A stretch of 64,000 nucleotides of DNA from Sporomusa ovata DSM 2662 (GTDB taxonomy: Bacteria > Bacillota > Negativicutes > Sporomusales > Sporomusaceae): positions 790,501-854,500 of the forward strand of contig NZ_ASXP01000001.1 in assembly GCF_000445445.1 (NCBI RefSeq), written 5' to 3'. The notes under the pieces were generated by a model, which saw only the letters and a program-made list of their open reading frames with translations, was not told the DNA's origin and did no database searches. A program made the position numbers and the translations under genes. Shown in pieces: positions 27,274-36,749 of this stretch (position 1 is its first letter; each line of letters starts with the position of its first letter).

Positions 27274-28488
27274 GTGTCAGTAAAACTGGAGACTGCTCAG
27301 GAAATTTTATTAAATTTAGTTACCGTAATGCCCAAGGAACGCGTGGCATTACAAGAGTGCTGGCAACGTATCTTAGGAGAAACAGTAACCTCTGACATGG
27401 ACTTTCCACCATTTAATCGCTCGCCGCTTGATGGTTATGCTATGATTGCAGAGGAAGTGACTGCCGCATCTCCCGAAAATCCTGTAATACTCAAGCAAAT
27501 TGACTATATTCCGGCAGGCGGAAATCCTAGTAAAGCTATTAGCGCCGGAACAACCAGCCGCATCATGACAGGTGCACCTATACCGCCTGGAGCTACCGGC
27601 GTAATTCGTTTAGAGGATACGATTGTAAATGGCGATAATGTTAGCATTTTGGATGGCAGAGGCGCAGAAAAAAATATATGTTTGCAGGGAGATGAAATAT
27701 TTCAGGGGGAAGAGGTTGTTGCCCAGGGGACGATCATAAATGCCGGGGTAATGGGGATGTTAGCTGTCCTCGGTAAAAGCCGGCCCTATGTTTTTCGTAA
27801 ACCACGAGTAGCACTTATTGCCACAGGTAGTGAGATTATACCGATTGATTATCCTCTCGTACCGGGTAAAATTCGTAACTCAAATAGTTATATGCTTAGT
27901 GCGCAAGTAGCTGAAGCAGGTGGACAGGCACTATTCTTAGGCAACGCTTCCGACAATATTGATGAAATTGCACATTTATTAGAAAGTGCCTCCGACTGTG
28001 ACGTATTTATTACTACCGGTGGTGCTTCGGTAGGCGATTATGATCTTATTGGTGAAGTATACAAAAAGTTAGGCGTTACTTTGCTGTTTGATAGAGTGAG
28101 CATGAAACCTGGAATGCCTGTGTTAGCCGGGGTTCGTGATGGAAAACTTTTTCTGGGCTTATCAGGTAACCCGGCGGCAGCAGCAATTTCTTTTGAACAA
28201 TTGGGGCGTCCTATGCTTATGAAAATGGCTGGGCGTAAGGTGTGGTGGCGACCGAGAATTAAGGGCATATTGGCATCCCCGTTCAAGAAAAAGACAGGTG
28301 ACAAACGTTTTGTCTGGGCACGGTGCTGGCAGGCTGATACAGATATTTTAGTTGAACCATCACGTGCCCAGGGCAATGGGATGCTAAAATCGGCTATGGC
28401 GGCCAATGCGCTGATTGTTATTCCGGAGGATTCGCCGCCGCTAGGGGTAGGTACCGAGGTAGAGATTATCTTATTGGCAGATGCTTAA
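27274..28488 (+). CDS. moeA: Molybdopterin molybdenumtransferase (MoeA)
   Basis: This 404-residue protein inserts molybdate (or tungstate) into molybdopterin. Family signatures are FNRSPLDGYA near residue 49, TGAPIPPGATGVI near residue 99, TTGGASVGDYD near residue 249 and LGLSGNPAAAA near residue 293. GTG 27274 is chosen as start because AAAGGAGG lies just upstream; the frame is open to 27229 without support. It lies between fdhD and mobB, which fits supply of cofactor to formate dehydrogenase. Confidence 0.93.
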   Translation: MSVKLETAQEILLNLVTVMPKERVALQECWQRILGETVTSDMDFPPFNRSPLDGYAMIAEEVTAASPENPVILKQIDYIPAGGNPSKAISAGTTSRIMTGAPIPPGATGVIRLEDTIVNGDNVSILDGRGAEKNICLQGDEIFQGEEVVAQGTIINAGVMGMLAVLGKSRPYVFRKPRVALIATGSEIIPIDYPLVPGKIRNSNSYMLSAQVAEAGGQALFLGNASDNIDEIAHLLESASDCDVFITTGGASVGDYDLIGEVYKKLGVTLLFDRVSMKPGMPVLAGVRDGKLFLGLSGNPAAAAISFEQLGRPMLMKMAGRKVWWRPRIKGILASPFKKKTGDKRFVWARCWQADTDILVEPSRAQGNGMLKSAMAANALIVIPEDSPPLGVGTEVEIILLADA

Positions 28489-28505
28489 AAAGTAACTAAA
28501 AAAAG

Positions 28506-28538
28506 AAAACCGCCTAAATATTTATTCTAAGCAGTTTT
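28506..28538. terminator. Probable bidirectional terminator between moeA and mobB
   Basis: AAAACCGC at 28506-28513 pairs with GCAGTTTT at 28531-28538 with one C-A mismatch. A-rich sequence precedes the stem, which becomes a T-run for the - strand transcript. It lies between two convergent genes, where a shared terminator is expected. The stem is modest. Confidence 0.45.
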
Positions 28539-28585
28539 AGAGCCATTTTCCATACAACCCTTTGAAATTAAATTTTCAGTAGAGG

Positions 28586-29080
28586 TTATCTATTTTTCTG
28601 TAAAAGGCTTTTTTCCAAAAAATCAGCCATTGGGGCGGGATCATTTACTGAAAAATGAGGAATATCATCATAGATAATTGTATCAGAAGCTATTGCCAGT
28701 AATTCTTCTTTTGAGCATAGCGGGCTTTCACAGGCTTCTTTGCGGAATACCTCAATCCTGAGCTTGCTTTCTCGCTTATAGCCTTCTGTAAAGATAATAT
28801 CAACCCCGTTAATATGGGCGGCTACTTCTTCCAGCAGTAATTCTTTGTTTACTTTTTTTATCATTGCCATTTTTTCTGGTGAGGAGATGCAAACAATGTC
28901 GGCCCCTGCCTGCGCATGACGCCAGGTATCTTTACCAGGCTTGTCAATGTCAAAACCATGAACATCATGCTTTATTGTGGCAATTTTGTAGCCACGCAGT
29001 TTTATTTCGCGAATTAATTTTTCCAAATAGGTAGTTTTACCACAGTCAGAGCGTCCAACGATTGATATTACAGGAATCAT
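28586..29080 (-). CDS. mobB: Molybdopterin-guanine dinucleotide biosynthesis protein B (MobB)
   Basis: This 164-residue P-loop GTPase works with MobA in making the guanine dinucleotide form of the molybdenum cofactor. It begins PVISIVGRSDCGKTTYLEKL-like, with Walker A GRSDCGKTT near residue 9, and has IKHDVHGFDID and DTWRHAQAGAD, both typical of MobB. It reads on the - strand, convergent with moeA and in the same direction as fdhA. MobA is not in the window. Confidence 0.92.
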   Translation of the reverse strand: MIPVISIVGRSDCGKTTYLEKLIREIKLRGYKIATIKHDVHGFDIDKPGKDTWRHAQAGADIVCISSPEKMAMIKKVNKELLLEEVAAHINGVDIIFTEGYKRESKLRIEVFRKEACESPLCSKEELLAIASDTIIYDDIPHFSVNDPAPMADFLEKSLLQKNR

Positions 29081-29422
29081 TGCATTAATTACCTCTTTTC
29101 TTTATCTAATGGCATATATACAAGTTCCATTATAAATGCAGGATAAACCTCAGTGCAAGTAGTTGGTGAAAAATAGCATACAAATGTGATCTGTATGCTG
29201 AAGTAGTCGATGGAACGCAATGTATGAAAAGGTATCCATAGGCTTGGTTTTGGGCTATGGGGTTAGGTTTATAAAACCACAAAGGACACAAAGGGCGCAA
29301 AGGGTTACGAAGGGTAGATTGTTTAATAAAGAACCTTTGTGTACTTTGCGGTAATAATAGCCTCTGCAATATAAAAAATCTGTGGCACTTAGCTAGGTGC
29401 CACAGATTTTATATTTTAGCTA
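29081..29422. repeat. Intergenic stretch with imperfect inverted repeat of AAAGG-type units
   Basis: No gene is supported in these 342 bases. At 29276-29295 a run of AAAGG-containing units begins and continues as tandem copies to about 29314. The reverse complement of 29333-29352 matches 29276-29295 at 17 of 20 positions, so 29276-29352 forms a 77-base imperfect inverted repeat. Similar CACAAAGGACACAAAGG-like intergenic sequence is familiar from other bacterial genomes (from memory). A degenerate mobile or REP-like element is possible. The fdhA terminator lies at 29375-29410. Confidence 0.55.
29375..29410 (-). terminator. Intrinsic terminator of fdhA
   Basis: Bases 29375-29388 pair perfectly with 29397-29410 (14 bp) around an 8-base loop. 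Read on the - strand, the stem is followed by a T-rich tail (complement of 29371-29378). It begins 13 bases after the fdhA stop at 29423-29425. Confidence 0.8.
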
Positions 29423-32101
29423 CTAATTTAGCTTTTCAACTTTGACTGCACATACTTTGTATTCGTAGGTTTTGGTTGTTTTGTCTAAGTTACCACTGGT
29501 AAGTTCATTGGTTGGGGTTGCGAGATAGTGGAAGGACATCCAGATAACTCCCGGCAGTACACGGTCTGTAATCCACGCTTTGGTTTGAACTTTGCCGCGG
29601 CGTGAGGACACACTAATGATTTCTTGATCCTGGATTCCCAGACGTTTTGCGTCATCAGGATGTATCATGGCTTGCTCCTCAGAACGGAAGTCAGTCAGTG
29701 TTTTTGAGTAACCGGGGGTAGTTATGTTGTAGTGATAAAGAATTCGACCAGTGCTTAGCAGGAACGGATATTCAGCATCTGGTTCTTCGCCAGGCGGTTG
29801 GTGGTCAATAGCCTTAAAGTTGGCTATACCGCAAGTGAATTTGCCATTGGCATGCAGATACTGGGTACCAGGATGGTTTTTGTCCGGAACCGGCCATTGT
29901 AGACCCTTTTCTTCCAGACGATCATAGGAGACACCCGCCAAGCTCGGGGTGAGAGAAGCTATTTCATCCATGATTTCACTTGCATGATTGTAGGACATCG
30001 GATAGCCCATCCGTGTAGACAAGTCAGCTATAATTTTCCAGTCTACGCGGCTGTTGCCGATCGGATTGATGGCTTGGCGAACCCGTTGAATACGACGTTC
30101 TGTATTGGTAAAGGTGCCGTCTTTTTCAGCAAAGGAAGCTCCTGGTAAAACAACATCAGCTAATTTGGCTGTTTCGGTTAGGAATAGATTTTGTACAACA
30201 AGGAAATCCAGATTCTTGAGTCCTTTGCGTACATGATTGGCATCGCCGTCAGTTAGTACCGGATCTTCACCCATAACATACATGGCTTTGAGTTCGCCGC
30301 TAACGGCTTTATCGAACATATCTGGAATCATGAGACCCACTTTGTTCGATAGTTTTACTCCCCATGCTTTTTCAAATTTATCTTGAACCTCTGGGAGAAT
30401 GACTTTCTGATAGCCTGGATAAACATTCGGCAAAGCACCCATATCACAGGCACCTTGTACGTTGTTTTGGCCACGCATCGGATTTACACCAGTATTAGGT
30501 TTGCCGATGTTACCTGTCAATAAGGTAAGGTTGGCTAAACTCATAACGTTATCTGTACCGCATACGTGTTCAGTTATTCCCAAGGTATAAAATATCTGTG
30601 CTGTTTCAGCAGTACCATAGATTTTAGCTGCTTCATGCAGTAAATATGTTGGTACGCCGGTGATGTTTTCTACATATTCAGGGGTATATTTTTCTACTGT
30701 TTCTGCTACCTGCTCATACCCGTTGGTGCAGGATTCAATAAAGGCTTTATCCTGCCAGCCGGCCTTGATAATGATGCGCATAATGCCGTTAATTAAAGCA
30801 ATATCAGTGCCTGGTCTCAACCGCAGCCAAACATGGGCTTTGCCGGCCAGCTCGGTTTTTCGCGGATCAGCTACCACGAGTTTAGCACCATTGCGCAAGG
30901 CTTGCCGCATTTTTGCGCCAATTACAGGGTGGGCTTCAGTTGGGTTAGCCCCAATTACAAATAAAACTTTACTGGAGGGAATTTCATTTATGGAGTTAGT
31001 CATTGCTCCGGAGCCGAATGAAGTGGCCAGACCGGCCACAGTGGGAGCGTGTCAAGTACGTGCGCAATGATCGACATTGTTGGTACCGATCGCTGCGCGC
31101 ATAAATTTTTGCATAATATAGTTATCTTCATTAACGCATCTGGCAGAACTAAGTGCTCCTATCGCGTCGCCACCATAGGTAGTTTTTATTTCGCCAAATT
31201 TGCTGGCAATTAGATCAAGCGCCTCATCCCAGCTGGCCTCAACAAATTCGCCGTCTTTCTTAATCAATGGCGTGGTAAGGCGTTCAGGGCTGTGGATATA
31301 GTCAGTACCGAAACGTCCTTTAACGCAGGTAAGACGACCATTAACCGGACTGCTTAGATTGGAGGTAACACCAATGACCTTATCGTCTTTTACATTTAGA
31401 TCGAAGTTACAGCCTACACCGCAGAAGGGGCAGGTTGTTTTAACTTTCTTATCAGGCAAACCAGCCGTATGCATCGGCTTTTCGGTTAAAGCACCTACCG
31501 GGCAAGCCGATACACAGGTTCCGCAAAATAAGCAATTTGCCGAATCAATCATGGGTTCGTCAAAAGCTGGCGCTATCTTGGTATCAAATCCACGATTGGT
31601 CCACTCAAGGTTATCGCAGCATTGCATTTCCCGGCAGACCCGGACACAACGACCGCATAGAATGCATTTGTTATTATCCCGGATAATAAAGGGATTGCTG
31701 TCATCTACAGCATATTTACGGCGAGCGCCTTCAAAACGAACTTCGCGGATACCGAATTGGTTTGCCAATGACTGCAATTCACAATTCAAGTTGCTCTGAC
31801 AGGACAGACAATCTTGTGGATGGTTAGCAAGCATAAGTTCAACTACACTTTTGCGTGCTTCACGGATGTTTGCCGAGTTGGTGCGTACAACCAGCCCTTC
31901 AGATACTGGATAGGTGCAGGCGGTAACCAGTCCTTTGGCTCCTTCCACTTCTACGACACAGACGCGGCAGGACCCTTCAGGGGTCAAATCAGCAAGATGG
32001 CATAAAGTAGGAATAGTTACTCCCGCTTGCTGGGCAGCCTCTAAGACAGTACTTCCTTTGGCAATTTCGATGACTTGTCCATCAATAGTAAGTTTTACCA
32101 T
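29423..32101 (-). CDS. fdhA: Selenocysteine formate dehydrogenase catalytic subunit
   Basis: The gene encodes 892 residues if the in-frame UGA at 31052-31054 is read as selenocysteine (residue 350, context CART-Sec-HAPT). Both halves align to one formate dehydrogenase. There is an N-terminal [2Fe-2S] domain (Cys34, 45, 48, 62), two [4Fe-4S] motifs (CILCGRCVRVC; CLFCGTCVSAC), the CPFCGVGC cluster motif, then the bis-MGD domain. It reversibly reduces CO2 to formate in the cytoplasm; no signal peptide is seen. AAGGAG lies 14 bases upstream of the ATG, an unusually long gap. The fdhD, moeA and mobB genes next door support it. sel genes are not in the window. Confidence 0.95.
31023..31054 (-). promoter_or_regulatory. 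UGA selenocysteine codon and bacterial SECIS hairpin
   Basis: The TGA (complement of 31052-31054) is followed 12 bases later in the mRNA by GTGGCC-GGTCT-GGCCAC (complement of 31023-31039), a perfect 6-bp stem with a GGUCU loop. The E. coli fdhF SECIS has the same GGUCU apex and distance range (from memory). This would recruit SelB and direct selenocysteine insertion. Confidence 0.88.
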
Positions 32102-32233
32102 TAACTGTGTTCACACTCCTTGTGATAGTATAGAAAATTACTAGGGAAAACGGATAATAAGAACATAATATTTTTAATATTCAATAATGAACTTCAACAT
32201 TGCAATGAATTTTCCTTCTTTTTAGAAAAAAAT

Positions 32234-32251
32234 TTGTACTAAGTTTCACAA
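32234..32251. promoter_or_regulatory. Possible Rex operator in the fdhA-valS intergenic region
   Basis: TTGTACTAAGTTTCACAA matches the Rex palindrome TTGTGA-n6-TCACAA in the right half exactly and in four of six bases of the left half. It lies 133 bases upstream of the fdhA start and 47 bases upstream of the valS -35. Regulation of fdhA by the Rex encoded at 46849 is plausible but unproven; a single degenerate site can occur by chance. Confidence 0.3.
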
Positions 32252-32297
32252 AAGATTTAACTAAGGCTGAGCACTTACAAAATGAAGCGGCTAGAAC

Positions 32298-32326
32298 TTG
32301 ACACTGTTCACTGTGATGGATATAAT
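32298..32326 (+). promoter_or_regulatory. Consensus sigma-A promoter of valS
   Basis: TTGACA at 32298-32303 and TATAAT at 32321-32326 are both perfect consensus boxes separated by 17 bases. Transcription would start near 32333, just upstream of the T-box leader. Confidence 0.9.
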
Positions 32327-32347
32327 AAAATCAATTGTATATGATGA

Positions 32348-32595
32348 ATAGTGATGAACGGAAGAGTACGCTAACGCGACTGTTCAGAGAGGAAGCCCCT
32401 GGCTGCAAGGTTTCTCAGTGCGCAAGCTGAAGGTCATCCGGGAGCTGCTGTGTTGAAAAATTTTAGTAGGTACAGCCGGTTTTGCCACGTAATGGCAATG
32501 TGAGTGTCTGGCTGTAGTTTATGCCGGAAACAAAGGTGGTATCGCGGAAGAAACCAAGGTTCTTTCGTCCTTAGAGGACGAAAGAACCTTTTATA
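32348..32595 (+). promoter_or_regulatory. Valine T-box riboswitch with intrinsic terminator
   Basis: The leader begins with the stem I motif GATGAACGGAAGAGTAC (from 32352). A GTC triplet at 32433-32435 in the expected specifier position codes for valine. The T-box core AAAGGTGGTATCGCG is at 32532-32546; its TGGT (32537-32540) would pair with an ACCA tRNA end. A 15-bp terminator stem (32556-32570 with 32576-32590) ends before the valS ribosome site. Uncharged tRNA-Val should block the terminator and raise valS expression. Confidence 0.93.
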
Positions 32596-32613
32596 TTTAT
32601 CCAAGGAGGAACT

Positions 32614-35274
32614 ATGGAACAAGAACAGACCAACAATATTTCAACCGTATATGACCCCCAGGCAGTGGAAGCCAAGTGGTATAAATTTTGGGAAGATAAC
32701 AGGTTATTTCATGCTGAAGTTGACCCGCAAAAGCAGGCATTTAGTATTGTAATACCGCCGCCGAATGTAACCGGGCAGCTTCATATGGGTCATGCTCTTG
32801 ACAATACTCTGCAGGATATTCTTATTCGTTTTAAACGGCTGCAGGGTTATAATACCCTATGGATGCCAGGTTCTGACCACGCCGGAATTGCTACGCAGAT
32901 CAAAGTGGAGGAAGTATTGGCTAAGGAGGGTAAAACCCGCTATGATCTGGGGCGTGAAACATTTATTAATCGGGTATGGGAATGGAAGGGCCAGTATGGC
33001 AGCCGGATAACGAATCAGCTCAGGCGCTTAGGTGCTTCCTGCGACTGGGAGCGAGAGCGTTTTACTATGGATGAGGGCTGCTCTAAGGCCGTACGCGAGG
33101 TTTTTGTCAGCTTGTATGAGCAGGGGCTTATTTATCAGGGACACCGCATCACTAATTGGTGTCCGCGTTGTAATACAGCTTTAAGTGATATTGAAGTTGA
33201 GCACGAAGAACAACCGGGTCATCTCTACCATGTCCGGTATTTGGTAGAAGGTACTGACGGTGAGTATGTTACAGTAGCAACTACACGGCCTGAGACTATC
33301 TTAGGAGACAGTGGTGTAGCTGTTCATCCTGATGATGGACGCTACAAACATTTGGCCGGCAAATATTTAATTCTGCCCCTCATTGGCCGCCGTTTGCCGC
33401 TGGTAGCTGACGAATATGTTGATCCTTCGTTTGGGACCGGAGCCGTAAAGATTACACCCGCTCACGACCCGAATGACTTTGATATGGGGCTTAGACATAA
33501 GTTAGCTGAAATTGTCGTTATAAATCCGGATGGTACAATGGCGGCTGAGACCGGTAAGTATGCGGGTATGGATCGCTATGAATGCCGCAAGGTCTTGGTA
33601 AATGACTTGAAAGAACAAGGTTATTTGGTGAAAATTGATGAACACAGCCATGCGGTCGGTCATTGTCAACGCTGCAACACAGTAGTTGAACCATTAGTAT
33701 CCAAGCAATGGTTTGTTAAAATGGAGCAACTAGCCAAACCAGCTATTAAGGCCGTAACTTCAGGCAAAATTCAATTTGTTCCCGAGCGGTTTACAAAAAT
33801 CTATACCAATTGGCTGGAAAACATTCGGGATTGGTGTATTTCCCGGCAAATCTGGTGGGGGCATCGCATCCCGGCTTGGTATTGCGAATGTGGCGAAGTT
33901 ACTGTATCCCGGGAAGATATAACCGTTTGCTCTAAGTGCGGCGGGAAGGTTGAACAAGACCCAGATGTGCTTGATACTTGGTTTAGTTCCGGGTTATGGC
34001 CGTTTTCCACCATGGGCTGGCCTGACGATACTGCTGAACTCAAACAATTTTACCCCACAAGTGTACTAGTAACCGGCTATGACATTATTTTCTTCTGGGT
34101 AGCCAGAATGATTATGATGGGGCTGAAGTTTCAGGAAAATATTCCTTTTAAGCATGTGTTTATTCATGGTTTGGTGCGCGACAGTCAGGGCCGGAAAATG
34201 AGCAAGTCGCTGGGTAACGGCATTGATCCGCTAGAGGTAATTGATAAATACGGTGCAGATACATTACGATTTATGTTAATAACTGGTAATACGCCTGGTA
34301 ATGACATGCGTTTTTATTGGGAACGCGTGGAGTCTAGCCGGAACTTTGCCAACAAAATCTGGAATGCATCACGCTTTGTACTGATGAATTTGGAAGGCTT
34401 TGAGCAGGACGTTACACCTGATTCTAAGGCGTTTACACTGGCTGACCGCTGGATTTTGAGTCGTTATAATGCCACCGTGGCTGATGTAACACGCAATCTT
34501 GAGCGTTTTGAGCTGGGGGAAGCGGCTCGCATGGTATATGAATTTATTTGGGATGAGTTCTGCGACTGGTATATTGAATTGGCAAAAAGCCGCCTTTATA
34601 ATAAAGAAGATGACGAAAGCCGCAAAGTGGCGCAATATCTTTTACACTATGTTCTTAGTAATATAGTAAAGCTGCTGCATCCGTTTATGCCATTTATTAC
34701 CGAGGCCATTTGGCAGAGTCTGCCGCACCAGGGAATTAGTATAATGACAGCTGGCTGGCCGGTGGAAGATACGAAGCTTACTAACCATGAGGACGAACAA
34801 CTGATGGGCGTCATTATGGAAACCATTAAGGCAGTGCGCAATATGAGGGCCGAAGTCAATGTACATCCTGGGAAAAAGAGCCAGGTAATTTTAAAAATGG
34901 CTTCCTGTGAGCTCAAAGCGAAAATGGAGGATAATAGTGGCTATATTAAAACGTTAGCCGCTGCCGAGCCGATAACTATTCTTGCAGCTAGTGATGTCAT
35001 TCCTGAAAATGCCATGACGGCGGTGGTTAGTGGTGTTGAAATTTATTTGCCGCTTAAGGGACTTATTGATGTTGAAAAAGAAACTGCCCGTTTGAACAAG
35101 GAACTCAGCAATTTGGATAAAGAGTTATCACGTATTAGCGGTAAATTGGGTAATCCTGGCTTTACCGCCAAGGCTCCTGCTGATGTCATTGAGAAGGAAA
35201 AAGCTAAACAGGCCGAATTCGTAGAAAAGCAAGTAGCTATTAAAGAACGCTTGGAGTATTTGGCTCAGCTATAG
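32614..35274 (+). CDS. valS: Valyl-tRNA synthetase
   Basis: This 886-residue class Ia synthetase charges tRNA-Val in the cytoplasm. The HIGH motif appears as HMGHAL in PNVTGQLHMGHAL near residue 53, and KMSKS in GRKMSKSLGNG near residue 528. An editing domain, anticodon-binding domain and C-terminal coiled-coil arm (about 815-886, rich in Glu and Lys) follow in normal order. AAGGAGG precedes ATG 32614. Expression is controlled by the T-box just upstream. Confidence 0.97.
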   Translation: MEQEQTNNISTVYDPQAVEAKWYKFWEDNRLFHAEVDPQKQAFSIVIPPPNVTGQLHMGHALDNTLQDILIRFKRLQGYNTLWMPGSDHAGIATQIKVEEVLAKEGKTRYDLGRETFINRVWEWKGQYGSRITNQLRRLGASCDWERERFTMDEGCSKAVREVFVSLYEQGLIYQGHRITNWCPRCNTALSDIEVEHEEQPGHLYHVRYLVEGTDGEYVTVATTRPETILGDSGVAVHPDDGRYKHLAGKYLILPLIGRRLPLVADEYVDPSFGTGAVKITPAHDPNDFDMGLRHKLAEIVVINPDGTMAAETGKYAGMDRYECRKVLVNDLKEQGYLVKIDEHSHAVGHCQRCNTVVEPLVSKQWFVKMEQLAKPAIKAVTSGKIQFVPERFTKIYTNWLENIRDWCISRQIWWGHRIPAWYCECGEVTVSREDITVCSKCGGKVEQDPDVLDTWFSSGLWPFSTMGWPDDTAELKQFYPTSVLVTGYDIIFFWVARMIMMGLKFQENIPFKHVFIHGLVRDSQGRKMSKSLGNGIDPLEVIDKYGADTLRFMLITGNTPGNDMRFYWERVESSRNFANKIWNASRFVLMNLEGFEQDVTPDSKAFTLADRWILSRYNATVADVTRNLERFELGEAARMVYEFIWDEFCDWYIELAKSRLYNKEDDESRKVAQYLLHYVLSNIVKLLHPFMPFITEAIWQSLPHQGISIMTAGWPVEDTKLTNHEDEQLMGVIMETIKAVRNMRAEVNVHPGKKSQVILKMASCELKAKMEDNSGYIKTLAAAEPITILAASDVIPENAMTAVVSGVEIYLPLKGLIDVEKETARLNKELSNLDKELSRISGKLGNPGFTAKAPADVIEKEKAKQAEFVEKQVAIKERLEYLAQL

Positions 35275-35310
35275 TAAAGTCGGTGCATGAAAAAAACGGA
35301 GGTGCAACAG

Positions 35311-36594
35311 ATGAATTATGAACAAACGTTAGCCTATCTTGAAAATTTGAGTAAGTTTGGTATTAATCTGGGAATGGCTCGTATTGAGCGCTTGCTTGAG
35401 CTCATGCAGCATCCGGAACAACGTTTTAAATCTATTCATGTTACCGGCACAAATGGCAAAGGTTCCACGACAGCTATGCTGTCAGCTATATTGACTGCCA
35501 GTGGGATTAAAAACGGCATGTATACTTCTCCCCATCTTCATGACTATCCGGAACGCATGGTCGTCAATGGACAGGAAATAACCAAAGATGAATTTGCGCA
35601 GGCAATTACTTATACCAATAAATTTGTTGAACAGATGTTGACAGAGGGTTTCGAGCAACCCACAGAATTTGAAGTAATTACTGCTGCTGCTTTTTACTAT
35701 TTTGCTGCTGTGGGTGTAGAGTATGCTGTTATTGAAGTCGGACTGGGCGGACTTTTGGATTCCACGAATGTTATTATTCCGGAGATTTCGGTAATTACCA
35801 ATGTTACCCTGGAACATACTGACCGCTGCGGCTCTACGATTGCTGATGTTGCCCGCCATAAAGCCGGCATAATTAAAGATGGCGTGCCGGTGGTAACGGC
35901 CGCAAAAGGTGAGCCACTTGCTATTATTAAGCAGACAGCAGCTGCAAAAAGTGCTAGAGTGTATGTGAAAGAAGAGGATTTTTCAAGTGAGTTTCAAGGG
36001 CTAGCCAATGGCAAACAGCAAATGTTTATTGATGCCGGTGGTTTTGGTCAAGCTGAAATTGCACTAAATATTATTGGTTGTCACCAGGTGGAAAATGGCG
36101 CAGTGGCCGTTATGACTGCACTTCTTCTGGGAACAAAGGAATCACGAATTACGTTGCAGACAATAAAGAGCGCCCTTACTACAGTATGCTGGCCAGGACG
36201 GTTTGAAATCGTTCCTGGTAGTCCGGTTATTATTATTGACGGAGCACATAATCCGGATGGGGCCAGAGTGTTGCGAAAAAATCTTGATCTGGTGTTTCCC
36301 GGACGAGAGATAACTTTTGCTTTAGGTATTCTCCGTGACAAAGATGTAGCAGGAATTATTCGTGAGCTTATTCGTACAACCGATACGGTTGTTACTGTTC
36401 AGCCGCTCTCCTACCGGGCGGCAACTCCGGAAGAAATTGCCCGGGAAATAGAAGCGCGTCACGTGGAGGCTGCCAGCACAATTGAGGCTGGTATTGAGCG
36501 TGCTAAGCAATTGGCTGGTTCTGATGGGCTTGTTTGTGTCGCAGGTTCGCTATATTTAATCGGCGAGGCTCGTCAGATTATCTTTAATAAGTAG
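35311..36594 (+). CDS. folC: Folylpolyglutamate/dihydrofolate synthase
   Basis: This 427-residue Mur-ligase-type enzyme adds glutamates to folates (and may join glutamate to dihydropteroate). The P-loop GTNGKGST is at residues 46-53, HLHDYPERM near residue 79, and IIDGAHNPDGA near residue 309. ATG 35311 is preferred over 35287 because GGAGGTG at 35298-35304 sits at the right distance. It follows valS closely, a common pairing in Firmicutes, and fits high folate demand. Confidence 0.93.
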   Translation: MNYEQTLAYLENLSKFGINLGMARIERLLELMQHPEQRFKSIHVTGTNGKGSTTAMLSAILTASGIKNGMYTSPHLHDYPERMVVNGQEITKDEFAQAITYTNKFVEQMLTEGFEQPTEFEVITAAAFYYFAAVGVEYAVIEVGLGGLLDSTNVIIPEISVITNVTLEHTDRCGSTIADVARHKAGIIKDGVPVVTAAKGEPLAIIKQTAAAKSARVYVKEEDFSSEFQGLANGKQQMFIDAGGFGQAEIALNIIGCHQVENGAVAVMTALLLGTKESRITLQTIKSALTTVCWPGRFEIVPGSPVIIIDGAHNPDGARVLRKNLDLVFPGREITFALGILRDKDVAGIIRELIRTTDTVVTVQPLSYRAATPEEIAREIEARHVEAASTIEAGIERAKQLAGSDGLVCVAGSLYLIGEARQIIFNK

Positions 36595-36621
36595 ACATTT
36601 TAACTATAATTGTTTATAATA

Positions 36622-36659
36622 AATAGTGGCGCTTGGGGCATCATGCAAGCGCCACTATT
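36622..36659 (+). terminator. Terminator after folC
   Basis: Bases 36622-36635 pair perfectly with 36646-36659 (14 bp) around a 10-base loop, followed by GTTTATCCTTTTT. It begins 28 bases after the folC stop and separates the valS-folC unit from the membrane protein gene. Confidence 0.75.
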
Positions 36660-36749
36660 GTTTATCCTTTTTGCATGCGAAAGATAACAGTTAAACTCAA
36701 TAGTAAAAGGTAAGTCGAACCAGGAATATTTTGGAACGTAGGTGAAAAT

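Noticed and set aside
29130..29369. 79-codon open frame on the - strand in the mobB-fdhA gap
   Set aside because: It is made of translated AAAGG repeat units and has no ribosome site; such frames are common artefacts of this repeat type.
31039..31054. Apparent frameshift or nonsense mutation splitting fdhA
   Set aside because: Both parts are in the same frame, the stop is TGA at the catalytic position, and a SECIS-like hairpin follows, so selenocysteine is the better explanation.
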